Assembly: GCA_943324745.2 (NCBI GenBank)
Contig: CALPMT020000036.1
Coordinates: 1 to 32,969, forward strand
Reading direction: 5' to 3'
Length of the DNA stretch: 32,969 nucleotides
Source: Chitinophaga pinensis
GTDB taxonomy: Bacteria; Bacteroidota; Bacteroidia; Flavobacteriales_D; Crocinitomicaceae
Shown here: positions 9,445 through 17,875 of the stretch, one piece after another
Numbering within the stretch: the stretch's first letter is position 1
How the letters are laid out: each line of letters begins with the position of its first letter
Notes under the pieces: model-generated
Told to the model about the DNA's origin: nothing
Databases searched by the model: none
The model's input: only the letters and a program-made list of their open reading frames with translations
Program-made: the position numbers and the translations under genes

Positions 9445-9861
9445 ATGTTTAAGCGAAGTTTTATAAGTGTTAGTTTATCACTCATTTTTATTTTATTTAT
9501 AGGTCTCTATTCCCATGCTCAATCTGTTTTAAATATCGATACAATTCAAGTAAGAGAAACGTTTGATAATATTCATATTAAGAAATTATTTTCTGATATA
9601 AATGCATCTAACTTTTTGATTTTTATCAAGAAAGAAGTAAAAATGCATAAGCATATTACCCATAGTGAAACCATTTTCGTATTAGAAGGTACGGGTGTAA
9701 TGCAGCTAGGGAATGAAAAAAATAACGTTAAACAAGGGGACCTCATATTTGTTCCCGAAAATACACCTCACGCTGTAAAAGTAACTTCCAAGTTACCATT
9801 AAAGGTCATTTCAAATCAAGCGCCTGAGTTTGATGGGACAGATAGGGTGTACGTGGATTAG
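9445..9861 (+). CDS. Exported single-domain cupin protein
   Basis: Protein of 138 residues with a signal peptide (about 1-25, ending YSHAQ) and one conserved cupin barrel. Motif 1 is H68-x-H70-x4-E75 (MHKHITHSE); motif 2 contains G98-D and P104 through H109 (PENTPHAV). The full three-His-one-Glu metal site is therefore intact. Its location should be periplasmic or outside the cell. Small cupins of this type range from metal-dependent enzymes to sugar-binding proteins, and nothing in the sequence or neighbours selects a substrate. It is monocistronic: the phosphatase upstream is divergent and the MBOAT gene downstream is convergent. Confidence 0.85.
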   Translation: MFKRSFISVSLSLIFILFIGLYSHAQSVLNIDTIQVRETFDNIHIKKLFSDINASNFLIFIKKEVKMHKHITHSETIFVLEGTGVMQLGNEKNNVKQGDLIFVPENTPHAVKVTSKLPLKVISNQAPEFDGTDRVYVD

Positions 9862-10014
9862 TTGATTTTTAATTCTTGTCATCCCCAAAAATTTCATAGT
9901 AGTTATGTTGTCATGTAATTGACTTCAACTAAGATTCATGAAAGAATTCTATGGTGTTTTAGATTGGCTTTTTAAGTAGTAACTAAAGCATAGAAAAAAA
10001 ATAGCTCATAAAAG

Positions 10015-11415
10015 TTAAAAATCAAAGTAAATGAATTGAGATTCATTCATCGTAATGAACTTATAAATAATACAAAATATCATTATGAATAGTGAATATT
10101 TGATCATTGGAACATGAATTTTGCGCTCATTTTTCCGCGTTGCAAAATCTATAATGATCATTAAAGAAATGTAGTAAATTACTTCCATGTTTTGTAATCC
10201 TTGCCCGTTAAAAATTTTCTCAGGACAATCATATAGATTTGCGAAAAGTGCTCTTAAGTATTTGTAAGCATCAAGTAGTGTTTTTGAACGGAATATAATT
10301 AAAGTAAATGTAATGATTGAAAAAGTGAAAAGTATGCTTATGATTTTAACCGCTAAAGTCGATTTAACTTCTATTTTTTCGAATAGAAGTGTGTAAATTA
10401 AATATATAAAAGCATGCGTTAACCCCCAAAAGATAAACGTCCAATTAGCACCATGCCAGAAACCACTTATACTAAAAATGATAAAAATATTTCTGATGGT
10501 TTTGGTACTACTACCTTTAGAACCTCCTAATGGAAAGTATACATAGTCTCTAAACCAAGAACTTAGTGAAATGTGCCAACGTTGCCAATATTCTTTGATG
10601 TTTTTTGCAAAATAAGGAAATTTAAAATTGCTTAATAATTCAAATCCAAGTAGTTTGGCAGATCCGATAGCAATGTCTGAATAACCACTAAAGTCTGCAT
10701 AAACTTGAAAACTGAACCCTACAGCTGCCAGGATTAAAGAAAGAGCGGTATATCCTTGATAGGCATCAAATGTGCTAGTCACATATTCTGCTAAACTATC
10801 TGCAATAAACATTTTTTTAAATAATCCGACAATGATTAAATAAATACCTTCTTTAGATTGCGTGTAATTAAATCTTTTTTTTGATTGAATCTGAGGAATT
10901 AAATGATTTGCTCTTTCAATCGGACCCGCTACTAGCAATGGAAAAAAACTCACAAATAATGCATAGTCGATTATGTTTTTAGTCGGTTCTTGTTTTCCTC
11001 TGTAAATGTCAAACACATAGGATAATCCATGAAATGAATAAAACGAAATGCCTATTGGGGCAATAATATTTATCGCGTTAAATTTTTGGCTTGTATCTAG
11101 GCCTAAAAACTCAGTAAGTTCATGAATGAAAAAATTTGAATATTTAAAATAGACAAGAAGTCCGATGTTGCATAAAATACTTATTAATAAATATAGTTTA
11201 CTTCTTTTTCTAGCAATGAGATGCCCTAAAAAATAGTCTAATAAAATACAGATAATTAAAATGCTTAAAAACTTATAACTCCATAATCCATAAAAAAATA
11301 GACTTGCAATCACCAAGAATAAATTTTTAAATTTTTCAGCATATAAATTTATGATCCAATATAATATAACAACAATTGGTAAAAACAATAAGTAAGAAAT
11401 TGAATTGAATAACAT
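10015..11415 (-). CDS. MBOAT-family membrane-bound O-acyltransferase (AlgI-like)
   Basis: Polytopic membrane protein of 466 residues with about ten or more hydrophobic segments. It carries the MBOAT/AlgI signature: EYWQRWHISLSSWFRDYVYFPLGG (H281) and the catalytic-histidine segment SGFWHGANW (H321), matching in position the essential His of AlgI. Such proteins pass acyl groups across the inner membrane to a periplasmic partner that O-acylates polysaccharide or another surface polymer. The gene immediately upstream (8-nt gap) encodes an SGNH-like membrane protein that would be this partner. No polysaccharide biosynthesis genes lie nearby, so the substrate is unknown. Confidence 0.93.
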   Translation of the reverse strand: MLFNSISYLLFLPIVVILYWIINLYAEKFKNLFLVIASLFFYGLWSYKFLSILIICILLDYFLGHLIARKRSKLYLLISILCNIGLLVYFKYSNFFIHELTEFLGLDTSQKFNAINIIAPIGISFYSFHGLSYVFDIYRGKQEPTKNIIDYALFVSFFPLLVAGPIERANHLIPQIQSKKRFNYTQSKEGIYLIIVGLFKKMFIADSLAEYVTSTFDAYQGYTALSLILAAVGFSFQVYADFSGYSDIAIGSAKLLGFELLSNFKFPYFAKNIKEYWQRWHISLSSWFRDYVYFPLGGSKGSSTKTIRNIFIIFSISGFWHGANWTFIFWGLTHAFIYLIYTLLFEKIEVKSTLAVKIISILFTFSIITFTLIIFRSKTLLDAYKYLRALFANLYDCPEKIFNGQGLQNMEVIYYISLMIIIDFATRKNERKIHVPMIKYSLFIMIFCIIYKFITMNESQFIYFDF

Positions 11416-11423
11416 TCTTTGGA

Positions 11424-12455
11424 TTAATTTTTTTTCAGTTTTGCAATAGAATCAACAATCATTTTTCCGACAATAGGGTAGTAATGGATGTCTGAAGAAT
11501 AAAAATGTTTATTTTCTGTGATTTGATTAATGCCTGAAAAATCAACGATGTTTTTCTTGCCAAAAATTGATTCAATCGTTTTCTCGTCTTTCAAATTAAT
11601 TTTTCGTTGGTTGTACATAGGCGCATATACAATGATATAGTTCGTGTGGTGTTTTTGTAGGATTTTTTTTATTGAGCGTAAATAGTTGAATTCCTTATTT
11701 GCGATTTGCGATTTATTTCTGACTAACTGATTTGATCTTGGATATAAATTATTTATTTCATTGTTTAAAGGATGATTTTTAATGTTATACAATGAATCGA
11801 ACTTTTTCTGATCAGTTATTCTATTGCAAGTGTGATATAAATCATTCGACAAATCATCGCTTTTTCCTAATTCAGATTCTTGAGGAATTCCTATTAATAT
11901 TCTTAAATTCTGAGTTAATTTTTTCCCTGAATAAAGGAAAAAATTTGTCATGTGTTTATATATATCATAATACTTAGCGTTTCCGGTCAACTTGTAATGG
12001 TCGTATGGATTGATTTCTCCATTTCCTTTAAACGTGATTGAATTGTCAAACAGAATAATTGCATGATTTAAAGTGTATCCGTTTTTATCTAAATAATTGA
12101 TTTTTTGATATATTCCACAAATGTTTTCACTCCAGTTTAGGAAGTTGAAAGGGATAGTCTTTTGAGAATTAAATAGTTTATATTTAGAATAGCAGGCGTA
12201 GATCGGGAATGATCGTGAAGAACCGAAAATAAACGTATTGTAGTTTGATTTACGATTTTCTAATTTTTTCACAGCTATTTCACCTGGGTTGTGAAAGTAA
12301 TACTTTAAATTATCATTATTATGTGATCCAAATTCGTAGTATGGATCTCTCATTATATAGATGATAATGAATAGGATACATAACAAAATAAAAATGCCCA
12401 ATTTCTGAAAAAATCTCTTTAAAAAATAAATTACTTCAGAATTGGGCATCAACAT
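11424..12455 (-). CDS. SGNH-like membrane-anchored protein, probable partner of the MBOAT acyltransferase
   Basis: A 343-residue protein with one N-terminal transmembrane anchor (about 16-35) and an extracytoplasmic domain. FIFGSSRS at 75-82 has the form of SGNH block I (nucleophile probably S80), and a C-terminal SDIHYY supplies D322 and H324, the Asp-x-His arrangement seen in AlgJ/AlgX-type acetyltransferases. Together with adjacency to an MBOAT gene (8-nt gap) this supports a role in surface-polymer O-acylation. Overall sequence is otherwise unfamiliar, so the enzymatic claim is inference. It starts only 20 nt after purB and may be transcribed from the purB promoter. An alternative start is the ATG two codons later (12449). 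Confidence 0.7.
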   Translation of the reverse strand: MLMPNSEVIYFLKRFFQKLGIFILLCILFIIIYIMRDPYYEFGSHNNDNLKYYFHNPGEIAVKKLENRKSNYNTFIFGSSRSFPIYACYSKYKLFNSQKTIPFNFLNWSENICGIYQKINYLDKNGYTLNHAIILFDNSITFKGNGEINPYDHYKLTGNAKYYDIYKHMTNFFLYSGKKLTQNLRILIGIPQESELGKSDDLSNDLYHTCNRITDQKKFDSLYNIKNHPLNNEINNLYPRSNQLVRNKSQIANKEFNYLRSIKKILQKHHTNYIIVYAPMYNQRKINLKDEKTIESIFGKKNIVDFSGINQITENKHFYSSDIHYYPIVGKMIVDSIAKLKKN

Positions 12456-12475
12456 TTTTATGTGTAAAAGATTTG

Positions 12476-13831
12476 TTAATCAACCAATTGTATCCCCGTA
12501 TAATTTTGAGGAGTAATTTGTTTTAATTCTTCTTTTAATTTTTCTGAAACTGCTAGTGTTTCAATAAATGCATGAACAGATGCTTTGGTAGTCGCTTCGT
12601 TTTTACGAGTTAAACCTTTTAAAGCTTCGTATGGTTTAGGGAAACCTTCACGACGTAAAATGGTTTGAATTGCCTCTGCAACAACCGCCCAGTTTTTTTC
12701 CAAATCATTTTCGAATGCTTCTTCATTCAATAACAATTTCTCTAATCCAACAAGCGTTGATTTCATAGAAATTAATGAATGTGCTAACGGAACACCGATT
12801 GTTCTAAGTACCGTAGAGTCTGTTAGGTCACGTTGTAAGCGAGAGACAGGAAGTTTAGCAGCTAAATGTTCATATAAAGCATTCGCAATTCCAATGTTAC
12901 CTTCTGAGTTTTCAAAATCAATAGGATTTACTTTGTGTGGCATTGCGGAAGATCCAATTTCCCCTTCTTTTAACTTTTGTTTGAAGTAGTCCATCGAAAC
13001 ATACATCCACATATCGCGATTTAAATCTAGGATAATTGTATTGATACGTTTTAAGGCGTCAAATAAGGCAGCTAAATTATCGTAATGTTCTATTTGCGTA
13101 GTTGTTTGACTTCTATATAAACCTAGTACGTTATTCACGAAATTATTAGAAAAGGAAACCCAATCATGACCTGGAAAAGCAATGTGATGTGCGTTTAGAT
13201 TTCCTGTCGCCCCGCCAAATTTAGCAGAAAAAGGAACAGCAGTTGCTTGTGCTAATTGTATTTCTAAACGTTCAGAAAACACTTGAATTTCTTTCCCTAA
13301 TCGAGTTGGAGATGCCGGTTGACCATGAGTTTTAGCTAACATCGAAACATCTTTCCATTCTACTTTTAACTCATTTAATTTAGAGATCACCTTGTTTAAT
13401 AAAGGGAAGTATACTTGAGTCAGTGCTTCTTTCAGAGAGAGAGGAATACTCGTATTGTTAATGTCTTGTGAAGTCAATCCAAAGTGTATGAACTCAAGGT
13501 ATTGATCAAGTCCTAATTGAGACATTTGTTCTTTCAAAAAATATTCAACCGCTTTCACATCGTGGTTTGTAATTTTTTCGGAGTTTTTAATCCAAAGTGC
13601 ATCTTCTTCAGTGAAATTTAAGTAGATGTTTCTTAATGTTGGGATTTTATCTAAAGGAAAGGATTGTAATGGAGATACTTGCGCTTCAACCATAGCTATG
13701 AAGTATTCGATTTCTACCTGTACACGGTATTTAATTAATCCAAATTCAGAGAAAAATTGCGCTAATTCTTCCGTTTTTGATCTATATCTTCCATCGATAG
13801 GAGAAATGGCTGTTAAAGCATTTAAAGTCAT
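12476..13831 (-). CDS. purB: Adenylosuccinate lyase
   Basis: Cytoplasmic fumarase-superfamily enzyme that removes fumarate from SAICAR and from adenylosuccinate in purine synthesis. The start at 13831 is chosen over an in-frame ATG at 13870 because it gives the family N-terminus MTLNALTAISPIDGRY and a 451-residue protein close to the E. coli enzyme. Conserved elements are KTHGQPASPTRLG (H169 as general acid) and the flexible signature loop GSSAMPHKVNPIDFE, with catalytic S295. It leads a probable leftward unit with the SGNH and MBOAT genes. TATCTTTA on the minus strand at 13861-13854 resembles a Bacteroidota -7 element about 25 nt upstream, but lacks the final G. Confidence 0.95.
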   Translation of the reverse strand: MTLNALTAISPIDGRYRSKTEELAQFFSEFGLIKYRVQVEIEYFIAMVEAQVSPLQSFPLDKIPTLRNIYLNFTEEDALWIKNSEKITNHDVKAVEYFLKEQMSQLGLDQYLEFIHFGLTSQDINNTSIPLSLKEALTQVYFPLLNKVISKLNELKVEWKDVSMLAKTHGQPASPTRLGKEIQVFSERLEIQLAQATAVPFSAKFGGATGNLNAHHIAFPGHDWVSFSNNFVNNVLGLYRSQTTTQIEHYDNLAALFDALKRINTIILDLNRDMWMYVSMDYFKQKLKEGEIGSSAMPHKVNPIDFENSEGNIGIANALYEHLAAKLPVSRLQRDLTDSTVLRTIGVPLAHSLISMKSTLVGLEKLLLNEEAFENDLEKNWAVVAEAIQTILRREGFPKPYEALKGLTRKNEATTKASVHAFIETLAVSEKLKEELKQITPQNYTGIQLVD

Positions 13832-13995
13832 ATTATATTGTTTTATTAAGGTGTAAAGATACGAATTCATCTCGGTTCACTTTTCTGTTTTAAGCAATTA
13901 TTTGTGCATAACTTCTTGTTTTCATAGACATGACGTGTTACTAGGTTTTGGCTATTTTATCTAATTTTATCGATCTTATATTTTATTTCTATTTT

Positions 13996-15360
13996 ATGAA
14001 ATTTTTCATTCTTTGTATTTCTTTTTTACTAATTGGTCGAGTTTCGGCTTTTTCTCTTGGGACACCACCAGATTCTACTTCAAATTTTGCTCAGAAAACT
14101 GCTGCAACTTTAGTGATTGAAGAAGCTAAACATTATTACTCTGATGGACATTATAAAGAAGCATTAGGAATGTTTAAACAAGCAGAAGTAAGAGATCCTG
14201 AATCTTGGAGGGCTTCCTATTGGGTGGCTTTGTGTTATTATAAGTTGAATAATTACACAATGGCATTAAAACATGTTGAGTCAGCACGTCGAAAAGATAA
14301 GGATGTGGATGCAGATTTGTATGAATTATTAGGGAGATGTAACCATCAAAATGGGTTTTTAGATTCTGCGTTGGCAAATTATAGTCGCTCATTAAATGGA
14401 TTTTCAAAACAGCGCGCGGAAGACCTGCATGTATGGGATAAAATGGAAGAATGTAAATTTGCGAAAGCGGAGATTGCTAAAAATAAACCCTTTGCTCGTA
14501 AATTAATTCCTGGCGATGTGAATACAGAATTTAACGAGTATGCTCCTGTACTGACTCAAAATGGAACGACTTTGTATTTTGCCGCTCGAAAAAATAATAC
14601 GACAGGTGGAATGAAAAATCCCGATGATGAGCAATTTTTTGAAGATGTATATCGAGTAAAATGGAATGAACAATTTAAAATGTGGGATAGTATTACCAAT
14701 AAATTAGATAAAATTAATGGTCCGGGTTTTGAAACGTTCACGTATGTTAATGAGACTGCGGATTATGCATTGTTAACCTTAAATACGACGCAAACAGACT
14801 TAGAAGATCAAACCGAAAGTTCTGATATTTGCGAGGTTTATTTCAAGGCTGGAAAATGGACAAAACCAAAGTTAATCAATAATGAGTCTATTAATACTTC
14901 TTATTATGATGGTGCTGCTACAATGACTGCAGATGGTTCAATGATGGTTTTTGTTTCCGACCGAAATGGTGAAACAAGCTCTATGGATTTGTTTATTGTC
15001 CGTAAGGATGGTAAAAAATGGGGAGAGGCTTTGCCTATGCCAGCACATGTGAATTCATTGCGCAGAGAGACGACTCCTTTTTTAACTCCTGATGGTAAGT
15101 TTTTGTTTTTTAGTTCAGATGGACATAAAGGAATGGGAGGATATGATGTGTATGTAACTCAAAACAATGGAGGTAGTTGGTCAAAACCAGTGAATTTAGG
15201 GGCTTCAATCAATACGGTGAATGATGATACGCATTTCCAATATTATAAAGCATTGAAAAGAGCAATGATGGCTGGTATTACGTTGGATGAAATGCAGTGT
15301 AATTATAACATTTATGATGTTAACTTATCCGAAGCTGTTCTACCAATCACTTTTGAATAA
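13996..15360 (+). CDS. Exported TPR and PD40 (WD40-like) repeat protein
   Basis: The ATG at 13996 begins a signal peptide (MKFFILCISFLLIGRVSA); the in-frame TTG at 13948 is less likely. The 454-residue protein has tetratricopeptide-like helices at about 37-150 (HYYSDGHYKEALGMFKQAE, YWVALCYYKLNNYTMALKH, LYELLGRCNHQNGFLDSAL). A PD40 beta-propeller follows at about 165-450, with blades such as YAPVLTQNGTTLYFAA, GAATMTADGSMMVFVSDRNG and TPFLTPDGKFLFFSSDGHKG. The same TPR-PD40 order occurs in T9SS PorE and related OmpA-family proteins, but here the chain stops after the propeller with no OmpA peptidoglycan-binding domain. It probably acts in the periplasm or on the outer membrane; function unknown. 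Confidence 0.82.
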   Translation: MKFFILCISFLLIGRVSAFSLGTPPDSTSNFAQKTAATLVIEEAKHYYSDGHYKEALGMFKQAEVRDPESWRASYWVALCYYKLNNYTMALKHVESARRKDKDVDADLYELLGRCNHQNGFLDSALANYSRSLNGFSKQRAEDLHVWDKMEECKFAKAEIAKNKPFARKLIPGDVNTEFNEYAPVLTQNGTTLYFAARKNNTTGGMKNPDDEQFFEDVYRVKWNEQFKMWDSITNKLDKINGPGFETFTYVNETADYALLTLNTTQTDLEDQTESSDICEVYFKAGKWTKPKLINNESINTSYYDGAATMTADGSMMVFVSDRNGETSSMDLFIVRKDGKKWGEALPMPAHVNSLRRETTPFLTPDGKFLFFSSDGHKGMGGYDVYVTQNNGGSWSKPVNLGASINTVNDDTHFQYYKALKRAMMAGITLDEMQCNYNIYDVNLSEAVLPITFE

Positions 15361-15392
15361 AGAAAAGTATTTCCTACTTCACTCGTAACACG

Positions 15393-16322
15393 TCACTCAA
15401 CTCTCATTAAGGCTGGTCTTTGTGTTAATTCGTGGTAACAAACACTACCTTCTTTAAAGTAATGAAATACCATACTTTTTCGTGTTTTACTTTTGTCAGG
15501 ATGTGTTTCACCTCCATGTAATAGATTTGCATGCCAAATTAATACATCTCCTTTTTTTGCACGAAAAATTTCTTTTTGTAATCCTAATGTTTTAATTTTC
15601 TCTTGAAGCATTTTTTCATACTCCGAATAGTTTTTATCACCAATAAAAAAAGTTGAACCAAGATTGTCGTAATCTTTATTTAAGTAATAAGGTAAGTTTT
15701 GACTTCCTGGATAATAATGAAGAGCGCCGTTTGTTTCATCTATATCTTCTAACGCAATCCAAACACCTAATAATCCTCCTAAAGGATATGTTGTCATGTG
15801 AATACTATCCGAGTGTGTGTCTTGTTCACTTCCTGATAAAAAATTTATGCTTTGAAATAGTGTTGCTTTACCATCGATCAACACGTTTAGTAATTCCATT
15901 AACTTTTCATCTTTTCCTGTGTTTCGGAGCAGTTGAGAATGATGTAAAGCAAACATAATTTTATTGCCATATTTAAACTTTATTTTTTTCAAGTTTAATA
16001 ATGTGTCAATTTCATGGTTAATATCATCTGATTGTATTTCAGTTAGATAGTTTTTTAAAACAATGTAACCTGTTGTTGTATAGTTTTCTATCTGTTGTTG
16101 TGTTTCAAGCGAACTTTGTTGATAGATTGAGGAGTTCTTTAATTTAGATTGATCGATACTTATCTGTTCTTGTGGTAGATGTTTAAAATCAGAACTTGAT
16201 ATTGGTGAATAGTATTTTTTATCAATACCATATTTTTTATAGGATGTGAGGTTATGTACTAAAAACTTTTTATGAAAAAAGTTATAGAGTGCATAGGTAA
16301 GTTTTAAGCGACGTATCATCAT
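15393..16322 (-). CDS. Phytanoyl-CoA dioxygenase (PhyH) family Fe(II)/2-oxoglutarate oxygenase
   Basis: A 309-residue soluble protein with the non-haem iron triad H170-x-D172 (QDTHSDSIH) and distal H269 (WHANLLHGG). R281 in the following SKTRKSMVFHYF is the expected 2-oxoglutarate anchor. Supporting sequence around residues 185-210 (VWIALEDIDETNGALHYYPGS) is typical of PhyH-like hydroxylases. The substrate is unknown; relatives hydroxylate lipids, amino acids or secondary metabolites. The first 60 residues are not part of the usual domain. Its start overlaps the end of the DUF1569 gene by four bases (ATGA), so translation is probably coupled. It is convergent with the TPR-PD40 gene, 32 nt away. 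Confidence 0.87.
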   Translation of the reverse strand: MMIRRLKLTYALYNFFHKKFLVHNLTSYKKYGIDKKYYSPISSSDFKHLPQEQISIDQSKLKNSSIYQQSSLETQQQIENYTTTGYIVLKNYLTEIQSDDINHEIDTLLNLKKIKFKYGNKIMFALHHSQLLRNTGKDEKLMELLNVLIDGKATLFQSINFLSGSEQDTHSDSIHMTTYPLGGLLGVWIALEDIDETNGALHYYPGSQNLPYYLNKDYDNLGSTFFIGDKNYSEYEKMLQEKIKTLGLQKEIFRAKKGDVLIWHANLLHGGETHPDKSKTRKSMVFHYFKEGSVCYHELTQRPALMRVE

Positions 16323-16771
16323 GCTCCAAATTGACTTAAGTGGTGGTCTAAGTGTTTGTAAAATAAATTATTCCATTCATTTTTAGTTAATTTACCAAAT
16401 GAAACAGATTCTTTACCTTCAAAATGGTTTTCTCCTAATTGTTGCGTCTTCATAATGTAATCAATCAATTTTTTCTTTTCTACTTCGAAATCACGTTGAT
16501 CCGCAATGATAAAATACGGAGCGGTTTGACTACTTTTTTTAAACTGACTTTCAGTAACTACATATTTTTTGACAAAACTTTTCAGGAAAAATTTTAAAAT
16601 GAAATTTGGTTTAGGATGTTTGTCCGTATAAACAGTTTCATAAGTCACGTTACAGTGCGCAAGCATTTGAGCGACATTCATTTTACCCCAAACAGGTTGC
16701 GTTTCGTTCGTTAACGTGTTGATGCGCGCAATGATTTCGTTGCTAACTCCTTCAGTGAAAATATTTTTCAT
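16319..16771 (-). CDS. DUF1569 (DinB-like four-helix) protein
   Basis: A 150-residue cytoplasmic protein matching DUF1569 of the DinB/YfiT-like superfamily. Characteristic segments are PVWGKMNVAQMLAHCNV near residue 27 and FGKLTKNEWNNLFYKHLDHHLSQFG at the end. The histidines H44 and those in KHLDHHL are placed like the metal-binding histidines of this fold. Function is unestablished. It is the first gene of a two-gene unit with the PhyH-like oxygenase (4-nt overlap). A candidate promoter lies about 50 bp upstream. Confidence 0.8.
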   Translation of the reverse strand: MKNIFTEGVSNEIIARINTLTNETQPVWGKMNVAQMLAHCNVTYETVYTDKHPKPNFILKFFLKSFVKKYVVTESQFKKSSQTAPYFIIADQRDFEVEKKKLIDYIMKTQQLGENHFEGKESVSFGKLTKNEWNNLFYKHLDHHLSQFGA

Positions 16772-16825
16772 AATTCTATTATTGTTAGGCTAAAATTAAA
16801 CATTTTTTTGTGCATTTCTGTATTC

Positions 16826-16855
16826 CAAAAATAAGTTACCGATTTTTTCTTTCAG
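16826..16855 (-). promoter_or_regulatory. Candidate Bacteroidota promoter for DUF1569-phyH
   Basis: On the minus strand TATTTTTG (16833-16826) is an exact match to the -7 consensus TAnnTTTG. ACTG ends 19 nt upstream at 16853, a partial -33 match (consensus TTTG). Transcription would start roughly 50 nt before the DUF1569 ATG. The -33 element is weak, so this remains a candidate. Confidence 0.4.
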
Positions 16856-16943
16856 TTCATTATCCTCTAATTAATAGTTGATTACAATTTCTGATTTGTG
16901 CAGTTTAAAACTTCAGTTTTTGTAATAAAATAGGATGTTTTTT

Positions 16944-17123
16944 AGCGCAGAGATTTCGGAGAAATGGACGTGTTTTATGTTTGGAGGTCGCAGAGGAAAT
17001 CTAATTTCATTAGATTTTAAACTAAGTAACTGATAGAAAATATTCAATATTTGACAAAGTCAAATTAATCTCTTCGTCCTCCAAAACGGTTGTAGGTCAA
17101 AAATCTCAATAAATCTCTGCGCT
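16944..17123 (+). repeat. Dispersed intergenic repeat, copy 2 (CGCAGAG family)
   Basis: The element is bounded by AGCGCAGAG (16944-16952) and CTCTGCGCT (17115-17123), exact 9-bp inverted ends. Internally it has GGAGGTCGCAGAG (16983-16995), the palindrome AAATCTAATTTCATTAGATTT (16997-17017), and a TTTGACAAAGTCAAA palindrome near 17055. The block order matches the reverse complement of 1-150. It fills most of the 374-bp gap between DUF1569 and the DUF2007 gene; no ORF is supported. Confidence 0.65.
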
Positions 17124-17145
17124 AAAAAAAATATTTCATGTTTTT

Positions 17146-17553
17146 CTATTTAAATTCAGTAGTACATTCTTTGCATTTGTACACCTTTTTATTGTAGAGT
17201 GGTGCTAGCATAATTGCGAATGCTGCAAACAGCGAAATAATGCCTGTGATGTTTTTATAGGATGCGAATCCTGCCTGTATGTTTGTGGATTGACACGATG
17301 GGCAAGTGATGATTTCGTTGTTTTGGTTGGTGTAGGGGGTATGCTCCAAGTTGTTGAGGTACGCTTTTGCTTGTGCGTAATCTTGTTCGAACACTTGAAG
17401 TTTGATTCCGCCTAGCGCTACATTGTACATTGGGTTGGTAGCAATCGTATTTTCATCTTTCAAATAACTTTGAATCCCTTCTAATTCCAATTGACATTTA
17501 AGCATATTTGCATCGATACTGTTATCAAAGGTTTTTAAAGTTATAAGATTCAT
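17146..17553 (-). CDS. DUF2007 protein with zinc ribbon and membrane segment
   Basis: A 135-residue protein. Residues 1-70 match DUF2007, a small ferredoxin-like domain often annotated as putative signal transducer (TFDNSIDANMLKCQLELEGI, NVALGGIKLQVFEQDYAQA). A four-cysteine zinc ribbon is split around a hydrophobic segment: CPSC at about 84-87, a probable transmembrane helix at about 103-118, and CKEC at about 127-130. The role is unknown. It is divergent from the CDGSH gene across 73 bp. Confidence 0.8.
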   Translation of the reverse strand: MNLITLKTFDNSIDANMLKCQLELEGIQSYLKDENTIATNPMYNVALGGIKLQVFEQDYAQAKAYLNNLEHTPYTNQNNEIITCPSCQSTNIQAGFASYKNITGIISLFAAFAIMLAPLYNKKVYKCKECTTEFK

Positions 17554-17626
17554 GGTTTAAAGGTAATAGTTCCTAGATTATTAAATTTAGTCATTTTTTC
17601 TAGTTAATTTAACAAAAAAAGAAATT

Positions 17627-17866
17627 ATGGCAAAGGGAAAAGTAGCTGGAAATGCTCCAGTATTGATAGATGCAGAAGCAGGGAAAAATTACGCGTGGTG
17701 TACATGTGGTTTATCGGATAACCAACCGTTTTGTAATGGAGCGCATAAAGGATCGGATTTTACACCGCAAATTTTCGCTTTAGAAGAAGGTAAGAAAATA
17801 GCTTTGTGTACATGTAAACAAACTTCGAATCCTCCTTATTGTGATGGAGCTCATAAGAGTTTGTAA
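17627..17866 (+). CDS. Double CDGSH-type iron-sulfur protein
   Basis: A 79-residue cytoplasmic protein with two complete CDGSH [2Fe-2S] sites in tandem. Ligands are C25, C27, C36 and H40 in the first (CTCGLSDNQPFCNGAH), and C61, C63, C72 and H76 in the second (CTCKQTSNPPYCDGAH). Each fits C-x-C-x2-S/T-x3-P-x-C-x-G-x-H and would bind a cluster by three Cys and one His. This is the small two-motif bacterial class; proposed roles are redox or iron-sulfur transfer, and the specific one here is unknown. The start has an A-rich leader (AACAAAAAAAGAAATT). A long hairpin follows the stop. Confidence 0.92.
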   Translation: MAKGKVAGNAPVLIDAEAGKNYAWCTCGLSDNQPFCNGAHKGSDFTPQIFALEEGKKIALCTCKQTSNPPYCDGAHKSL

Positions 17867-17875
17867 GTGTTTTTA

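Noticed and set aside
13832-13870. Extended purB start at 13870
   Set aside because: The additional 13 residues are not found in the family, whose N-terminus begins near MTLNALTAISPIDGRY.
15653-15958. 101-residue plus-strand frame opposite the PhyH-like gene
   Set aside because: It is a shadow of the real gene, whose catalytic residues are all on the minus strand.
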